NCBI GenBank assembly: GCA_030642205.1
Contig: DAOWOF010000057.1
Coordinates: 1 to 10,980 of the forward strand
Source: Desulfobacteraceae bacterium
GTDB lineage: Bacteria; Desulfobacterota; DSM-4660; Desulfatiglandales; Desulfatiglandaceae
Direction: 5' to 3'
DNA length: 10,980 nt
Shown one piece after another: positions 7,157 to 10,980 of this stretch. How positions within the stretch are numbered: position 1 is the first letter of the stretch; each line of letters starts with the position of its first letter. A program made the translations under genes and the position numbers. The notes beneath the pieces are model-generated. The model saw nothing but the letters and a program-made list of their open reading frames with translations, had not been told where the DNA came from and did not search any database.

Positions 7157-8209
7157 ATGGATAATAAAAAAGAATCAAACACATATGCAAATGCTGGTGT
7201 TGATATCGATAAGGCTAACAGGTTGGTGGATGTCCTCAAACCGATTGTGAGCAAGACATTTAAATCAGGTGTTATGGCAGATATTGGTGGTTTTGCCGGC
7301 CTTTTTTCTTTACATTTGCAAAATATAAAAAATCCGGTACTGGTAAGTTCCACTGACGGCGTTGGGACTAAATTACGCATTGCCTTTATGATGGATAAGC
7401 ATGATACAATAGGCATTGACCTGGTCGCGATGACTGTGAACGACATTATGGTGCAAGGAGCCAGGCCATTATTTATGCTGGATTATATATCCATGGGTAA
7501 GCTGCATATTGATAAGGCCCGTGATATTGTAAAGGGAATTGCTGCGGGGTGTTTGGAGTCTAAATGTTCTCTTATTGGAGGAGAAACCGCTGAAATGCCA
7601 GGCTTTTACCCCGAAGGAGAGTATGATTTAGCCGGTTTTGTGGTTGGATTGGTTGATAATGAAGACATCCTTGATGGTTCTGAGATTGCAGTAGGTCATC
7701 AGGCTATCGGGATTGGCGCAAGCGGCCTTCATAGCAATGGGTATTCTCTGGTAAGAAAGATTTTCTTTGATGGTCTAAAGATGTCTGTAGATGATTATGT
7801 CGAGGATTTTGGCAGAACCCTGGGAGAAGAGCTACTGGAACCAACGCGTATCTATGCCAGTACAATTAATAATCTTAGAAGAGATTTCCAACTATATGGC
7901 ATCGCTCATATTACCGGAGGTGGTTTGATTGACAATATCCCTCGCATTCTTCCAAAGGCATGCAAGGCTGTTATAAACCGAAAAAGCTGGCAATTACTGC
8001 CTATATTTAGTTATATTCAAAAAGCTGGACAGATTAGTGAATATGAAATGACCAGGACATTTAATAATGGTCTTGGTTTGGTGATTGTAGTAAGTGAAGA
8101 TGATACAAGCGAGGTTCTTTTGAGACTTAAGGCTATGGGAGAAGCAGCTTATCATATCGGATCTGTGGAAGCAAAAGAGGAAGGAGATGAATCAGTTCAA
8201 TTAATATAG
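7157..8209 (+). CDS. purM: Phosphoribosylformylglycinamidine cyclo-ligase (AIR synthetase)
   Basis: Catalyses the ATP-dependent ring closure of FGAM to aminoimidazole ribonucleotide, step five of purine synthesis. From the ATG at 7157 it has 350 residues, against 345 in E. coli. The conserved segments appear in order: YANAGVDIDKANRLV (10-24), ADIGGFAGLFSL (41-52), STDGVGTKLR (65-74), DLVAMTVNDI (88-97), GARPLFMLDY (101-110), then GGETAEMPGFYPEGEYDLAG, GLHSNGYSLVRKI and HITGGGLIDNIPRILP. The open frame extends upstream to a TTG at 7034, but those 41 residues match nothing I know of in PurM, and that TTG is part of a TTGACA box, so the ATG is chosen. Its ribosome-binding site is weak (GGGAT, 8 nt upstream). 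No purN, purF or other pur gene adjoins it; a DUF523 gene follows after 66 nt. Confidence 0.96.
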   Translation: MDNKKESNTYANAGVDIDKANRLVDVLKPIVSKTFKSGVMADIGGFAGLFSLHLQNIKNPVLVSSTDGVGTKLRIAFMMDKHDTIGIDLVAMTVNDIMVQGARPLFMLDYISMGKLHIDKARDIVKGIAAGCLESKCSLIGGETAEMPGFYPEGEYDLAGFVVGLVDNEDILDGSEIAVGHQAIGIGASGLHSNGYSLVRKIFFDGLKMSVDDYVEDFGRTLGEELLEPTRIYASTINNLRRDFQLYGIAHITGGGLIDNIPRILPKACKAVINRKSWQLLPIFSYIQKAGQISEYEMTRTFNNGLGLVIVVSEDDTSEVLLRLKAMGEAAYHIGSVEAKEEGDESVQLI

Positions 8210-8275
8210 CTGCTCCCCATTTATTATTCTTTCGTCCACTTGCATTTAGATAAAATCTATCAGGATAATACTTGC

Positions 8276-8776
8276 ATGTCCCAGAAAAAACGGATCATGA
8301 TTAGCGCCTGTCTTTTGGGAATCTGTTGCAGGTATGATGGTAAAGCATCCAGATCCCCTGCTTTGTTAAATTCTATTGATTTCTATGATTTTATCCCTTT
8401 TTGTCCTGAACAGATGGGAGGTCTCCCCACGCCACGAATTCCCGCTGAAATGAAAACCGGTGATGGATATGATGTCTTGACTGGCTCGGCGAGACTCATT
8501 AATGACCTTGGAGAAGATGTAACCGATGCCTTTGTTAAAGGAGCCTGTGAGGCCCTGAAATTACATCGTATATCCAGGCCTGAAGCGGTAATTTTGAAAG
8601 ACAGGAGCCCCTCATGCGGCATATTGACACCTTATTGTGAGAAAAAAGGTGGCATGGGTATTGGTGTCACGGCCGCTCTTTTTAGATTAAATGGGATTGA
8701 TATCCTTGAATTGGGACAAAATGATCCTTTTCCCAACCAACTACCATGCCTTGGCAGACGCGGGGATAAAGGTTAA
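8276..8776 (+). CDS. DUF523 family protein, TudS-like (putative Fe-S desulfurase)
   Basis: A 166-residue cytoplasmic protein of the DUF523 family. Its motifs are ISACLLGICCRYDG (9-22), FCPEQMGGLPTPRIPAE (42-58) and ILKDRSPSCG (106-115). Cys12, Cys43 and Cys114 correspond to the three conserved cysteines that, in the characterised member TudS (thiouracil desulfurase), hold a [4Fe-4S] cluster with one open iron site for sulfur removal. A similar desulfurase or sulfur-handling role is possible here, but the substrate is unknown. The ATG at 8276 is preceded by AGGA at 8262-8265; an in-frame TTG at 8240 would only add residues ahead of the conserved start. It follows purM at 66 nt and may be cotranscribed. 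The normal family fold ends near GIDILELGQ; the last residues (NQLPCLGRRGDKG) do not look like a natural C-terminus, and a better tail exists in another frame. Confidence 0.85.
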   Translation: MSQKKRIMISACLLGICCRYDGKASRSPALLNSIDFYDFIPFCPEQMGGLPTPRIPAEMKTGDGYDVLTGSARLINDLGEDVTDAFVKGACEALKLHRISRPEAVILKDRSPSCGILTPYCEKKGGMGIGVTAALFRLNGIDILELGQNDPFPNQLPCLGRRGDKG

Positions 8777-8858
8777 TGACGTAGAAGATCTTGAACATAC
8801 CGTTGCCGCGGTGCCTCTGTCCATTGCCTGGAATAATTATTATCCCATATTGGAATAG
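8691..8858 (+). CDS. Coding-looking ORF overlapping the DUF523 end: shifted C-terminal tail or small gene
   Basis: From the ATG at 8691 to the TAG at 8856-8858 this frame encodes 55 residues, overlapping the DUF523 gene by 86 nt and lying in a different frame. After the overlap the peptide looks protein-like: AGIKVNDVEDLEHTV and then PLSIAWNNYYPILE before the stop. A single-base shift near the run CCTTTTCCCAACC (8726-8738) would fuse DUF523 to this tail, giving about 190 residues. The options are a natural frameshift mutation, a sequencing error in the homopolymers, programmed +1 shifting at CCC, or an independent overlapping gene. I do not recognise the peptide, and neither ATG (8691 or 8721) has a Shine-Dalgarno sequence. 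Confidence 0.4.
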   Translation: MGLISLNWDKMILFPTNYHALADAGIKVNDVEDLEHTVAAVPLSIAWNNYYPILE

Positions 8859-8903
8859 CGCTTGGAGTTTGTACCTGTTTCCATAAAGCAATAAATATGA
8901 TTG

Positions 8904-8948
8904 AAGGCTCTGTTATGAAAGATATTCATAACAGGGCCTTATCTTTTT
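8904..8948 (+). terminator. Strong rho-independent terminator after purM-DUF523
   Basis: AAGGCTCTGTTATGAA (8904-8919) pairs with TTCATAACAGGGCCTT (8925-8940): a 16-bp stem with one G-U pair and the loop AGATA, followed by ATCTTTTT. It ends the plus-strand transcript. Its right arm reaches into the stop codon of the minus-strand gene at 8939, so the same hairpin follows that gene too, though with no good T-run in that direction. Confidence 0.85.
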
Positions 8949-9202
8949 GTAAGGAGGGTCGCGATCTTGTTTATCGCGTCATCCGCAACAGCTTCAAGCT
9001 TTTTATTTACGATCCTTGAATAATACTCTTTTTCTGTTTTGGTAAAAGGCTCACCCCTCAATTTTTTATAGATTAGTTCTTGCTGTTTGGGGGGAAATAG
9101 AATCTTAAGATACAGCTTTAGCTTATAAGAATCAAGGTCAGGCAACTCTCCTTGTTTTTTTGCAAAACATGAACTTTTATGGTCTATTACCTTTTGATTC
9201 AT
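8939..9202 (-). CDS. Hypothetical small protein, possibly 5'-truncated
   Basis: An 87-residue, charged, predicted helical and soluble protein; no signal peptide or membrane segment is visible. I cannot assign a function. The C-terminal half contains KKLRGEPFTKTEKEYYSRIV, followed by NKKLEAVADDAINKIA. This reads like a conserved helical module, and I have an impression of similar segments at the C-termini of other bacterial hypothetical proteins, but cannot confirm it. The start is doubtful. The frame stays open for 25 codons upstream of the ATG, up to a TGA at 9278-9280, and those codons also look coding (FGDHENKFLDPLFGEDHIH) although none is a usual start codon. The nearest GGAG lies 17 nt from the ATG, too far for good initiation. 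The gene may thus be the tail of a once longer protein. It lies 65 nt downstream of the large membrane-protein gene on the same strand. Confidence 0.5.
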   Translation of the reverse strand: MNQKVIDHKSSCFAKKQGELPDLDSYKLKLYLKILFPPKQQELIYKKLRGEPFTKTEKEYYSRIVNKKLEAVADDAINKIATLLTKR

Positions 9203-9267
9203 TTTATGAATATGATCTTCTCCAAATAATGGGTCAAGAAATTTATTTTCATGATCCCCAAACAGAA

Positions 9268-10980
9268 TTAGGTGTTTTCATGGTTGAATGATGGCTTCTC
9301 ATCCGGTACATGTGCATTCTTTTTGAATTTGGGTATTCTGAAGGCTCCCTTTTTCCAAAGTCCCCCCTCTCCAAAACAATTCCAGCCCCAGCGCAGCCAC
9401 TGAAGAAGAGAATGGGCCAGCCATAATGCCCATAAGAGCATAAGCAGCCGATACGCAAAGATGGGCAGTGACCAGACGACTGGTTGAGGCATGGTAGAAC
9501 TCATACGATCCTGTGTCCAGCAGAGCAGAAATTGAGACGAATTATTACCCATAATCTGCATCTTTGGAATACCCAAAAGCCCATTTTTGATAGCAAAATA
9601 AAGCCCTATAAGGGAGGCCAGAGACCAAAATACCAGGATAATCTGAAGCAGATTAAAGGAAAAGGCACCTGTGACAACAGGTTCTTTCTTACGTAAACCA
9701 AGGGCCAATAGCCATCCCGCAATCATAATGGCTGTCAAAGGATGTATCTGGGTCAAACCTAAACCTAAAAGGAGCCAGTGTCTTGTTTTTAAAGGAGTAA
9801 AAGAGACCCTGCCCAAGGCAATGGCGGCAATAATAATAACAAGCAGGTAAGACCAGAAGAGTACTGCCGGCCCCAGACGCGGCCCCATTGTGAGGAGAAT
9901 CCAGCGTTTTGGCATTTGAAAGCTTACTTTGGCATTAACCGCCTCCTGCCCAATATCCACCAGTGGTGATTTGATAATTAATGTCGAATCTGAATCCTGA
10001 TGCCATTCTACCTCAATTTTTTGATTTCCAGGGCGAAGAGGTATTATTACTTCCCTTTCTTCTTTAAAAGATTGCCTCTTATTATTAATTTTAACTACTT
10101 GTAACCGGGCCTGCTCCGGTAAGAGTATCCTGTGCTGTGCACCCTGACTGCTACAAATTTTCAGCAAAAGAGTTGATTTTGTAAATCGTGCTCCCGGCAC
10201 CATGGTCAACGATGCCTTATTAATTGTGACTGTCTGGCCGGGAACTGCGTCTGGTCGTGACACTTGAATTATCACCTCTTCTCCTGGCCAGGGCTGCCAT
10301 TTTGGTTTAAAATTGCCAAATTGATCCTGATGCAGTATCTGAGGAATTCCTGATAGAGAACAATGCCAAACAGGGCTAACATCCAATAACCAGGTCTCTG
10401 CCAATGGGACATTAAGGGGAGCCTTAAGTATTAATTTAGATTCTTTCTTTAAAATAGAATCAAATGTTATTGTTTGTTTTTTAGGCCCCATTTGAATCAT
10501 GGCCATATTATTTTCAACAGGAATCGCGGGCGTTGTCACAGATTCGCCTTTGAATAACGGGAACGACAGGCTGACCGGACTTCCCAGGGGAGTCATTCTT
10601 GTAATAGTAGTTATAACTTTCCATTCCAGGCTCAGAAAAATCAAACGCCGCACATGAAAGAAGGGGGAAAGAGCGGGGGAAGATTGTGACATAATTAAAG
10701 GATTATCTTTACCTGTCTTACGAATTAGCTTTATACTCGCATCTACCTGCCCGTCCTTTACACCCAAAACATCCCAGCCTTCACTTTTAAAGGATACAGT
10801 CTTAGGCCTTAAAGGCAGTTGAAGCTGAAAAGAATTGGCCTTGGGTGGTTTCCCTATTAAAGTAATCTTATGAACCTTTTTTGGCAATAGCACCCATAGC
10901 AGGCCTTCTTTGTCACGCATAAGAGCTTTTGCTTTCTCAGAATTAACCAGGACTTTTTCAGGCCTCCATAGATCTAAAGA
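9268..10980 (-). CDS. Large unrecognised membrane-anchored protein, C-terminal part
   Basis: The frame is open to the right edge, so only the last 570 residues are present; the Met at 10918-10920 is internal, since coding-like sequence (DLWRPEKVLVNSEKAKAL) precedes it. The first 340 or so residues are beta-strand-like and hydrophilic with repeated short hydrophobic strands, as in an extracytoplasmic beta-sandwich region. Four hydrophobic stretches follow. Counted from that Met they are about 351-370 (PAVLFWSYLLVIIIAAIALG), 382-408, 421-443 and 485-508. The conserved-looking loop between the last two includes MQIMGNNSSQFLLCWTQDR. The protein ends in a basic tail rich in lysine, probably cytoplasmic. 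I recognise no named domain or catalytic motif. It may belong to a family of very large (over 1,000 residues) uncharacterised envelope proteins, but that is recollection, not evidence in this window. No partner genes are visible. Confidence 0.75.
   Translation of the reverse strand, partial: SLDLWRPEKVLVNSEKAKALMRDKEGLLWVLLPKKVHKITLIGKPPKANSFQLQLPLRPKTVSFKSEGWDVLGVKDGQVDASIKLIRKTGKDNPLIMSQSSPALSPFFHVRRLIFLSLEWKVITTITRMTPLGSPVSLSFPLFKGESVTTPAIPVENNMAMIQMGPKKQTITFDSILKKESKLILKAPLNVPLAETWLLDVSPVWHCSLSGIPQILHQDQFGNFKPKWQPWPGEEVIIQVSRPDAVPGQTVTINKASLTMVPGARFTKSTLLLKICSSQGAQHRILLPEQARLQVVKINNKRQSFKEEREVIIPLRPGNQKIEVEWHQDSDSTLIIKSPLVDIGQEAVNAKVSFQMPKRWILLTMGPRLGPAVLFWSYLLVIIIAAIALGRVSFTPLKTRHWLLLGLGLTQIHPLTAIMIAGWLLALGLRKKEPVVTGAFSFNLLQIILVFWSLASLIGLYFAIKNGLLGIPKMQIMGNNSSQFLLCWTQDRMSSTMPQPVVWSLPIFAYRLLMLLWALWLAHSLLQWLRWGWNCFGEGGLWKKGAFRIPKFKKNAHVPDEKPSFNHENT

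Noticed and set aside
8682..8891. 69-codon minus-strand frame opposite the DUF523 end
   Set aside because: It is antisense to the DUF523 C-terminus and the shifted tail, and has no start signals or motif.
8897..9019. Short plus-strand ORF starting at the ATG in the terminator region
   Set aside because: It runs through the terminator hairpin and is then antisense to the small minus-strand gene; no Shine-Dalgarno sequence.

Overview
The window looks like chromosomal DNA of an anaerobic deltaproteobacterium (Desulfobacterota, probably a sulfate reducer). Four things suggest this: AT-leaning codon use, an adenylate kinase with the metal-binding LID signature known from Desulfovibrio, the alaC-hom-apgM gene order I associate with this group, and an iron-sulfur-type DUF523 protein. 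This placement is inferred from gene content and was not searched. The window is mostly core metabolism, and I see no IS element, CRISPR array, tRNA, rRNA or phage gene.

Layout. (1) 1-2046, plus strand: most of topA, with its N-terminus outside the window, ending in five C4 zinc ribbons. (2) 2198-6861, minus strand, read from right to left: alaC (glutamate-pyruvate aminotransferase), hom (homoserine dehydrogenase with an ACT domain), an apgM-family protein that probably supplies homoserine kinase activity, and adk. The adk gene has its own sigma70-like promoter. A perfect 13-bp inverted repeat separates the convergent adk and topA. (3) 6862-7156: a divergent intergenic region with promoter-like elements for alaC and purM. 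(4) 7157-8776, plus strand: purM (AIR synthetase) and a DUF523/TudS-like protein, followed by a coding-looking segment in another frame and a strong rho-independent terminator at 8904-8948. (5) 8939-10980, minus strand: a small unrecognised protein that looks 5'-truncated, and the C-terminal 570 residues of a large unrecognised membrane-anchored protein running off the right edge.

How the genes fit together. Hom makes homoserine from aspartate semialdehyde, and the apgM-like protein lies only 25 nt downstream with no ribosome-binding site of its own. This fits the earlier proposal that this branch of the alkaline-phosphatase superfamily phosphorylates homoserine where ThrB is absent. AlaC links alanine and glutamate metabolism in the same gene block. 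PurM and Adk are purine enzymes: PurM acts in de novo synthesis and Adk balances AMP, ADP and ATP. The most uncertain and least conventional part is 8691-10980, with an out-of-frame coding segment, a small ORF without a convincing start, and an uncharacterised membrane protein.
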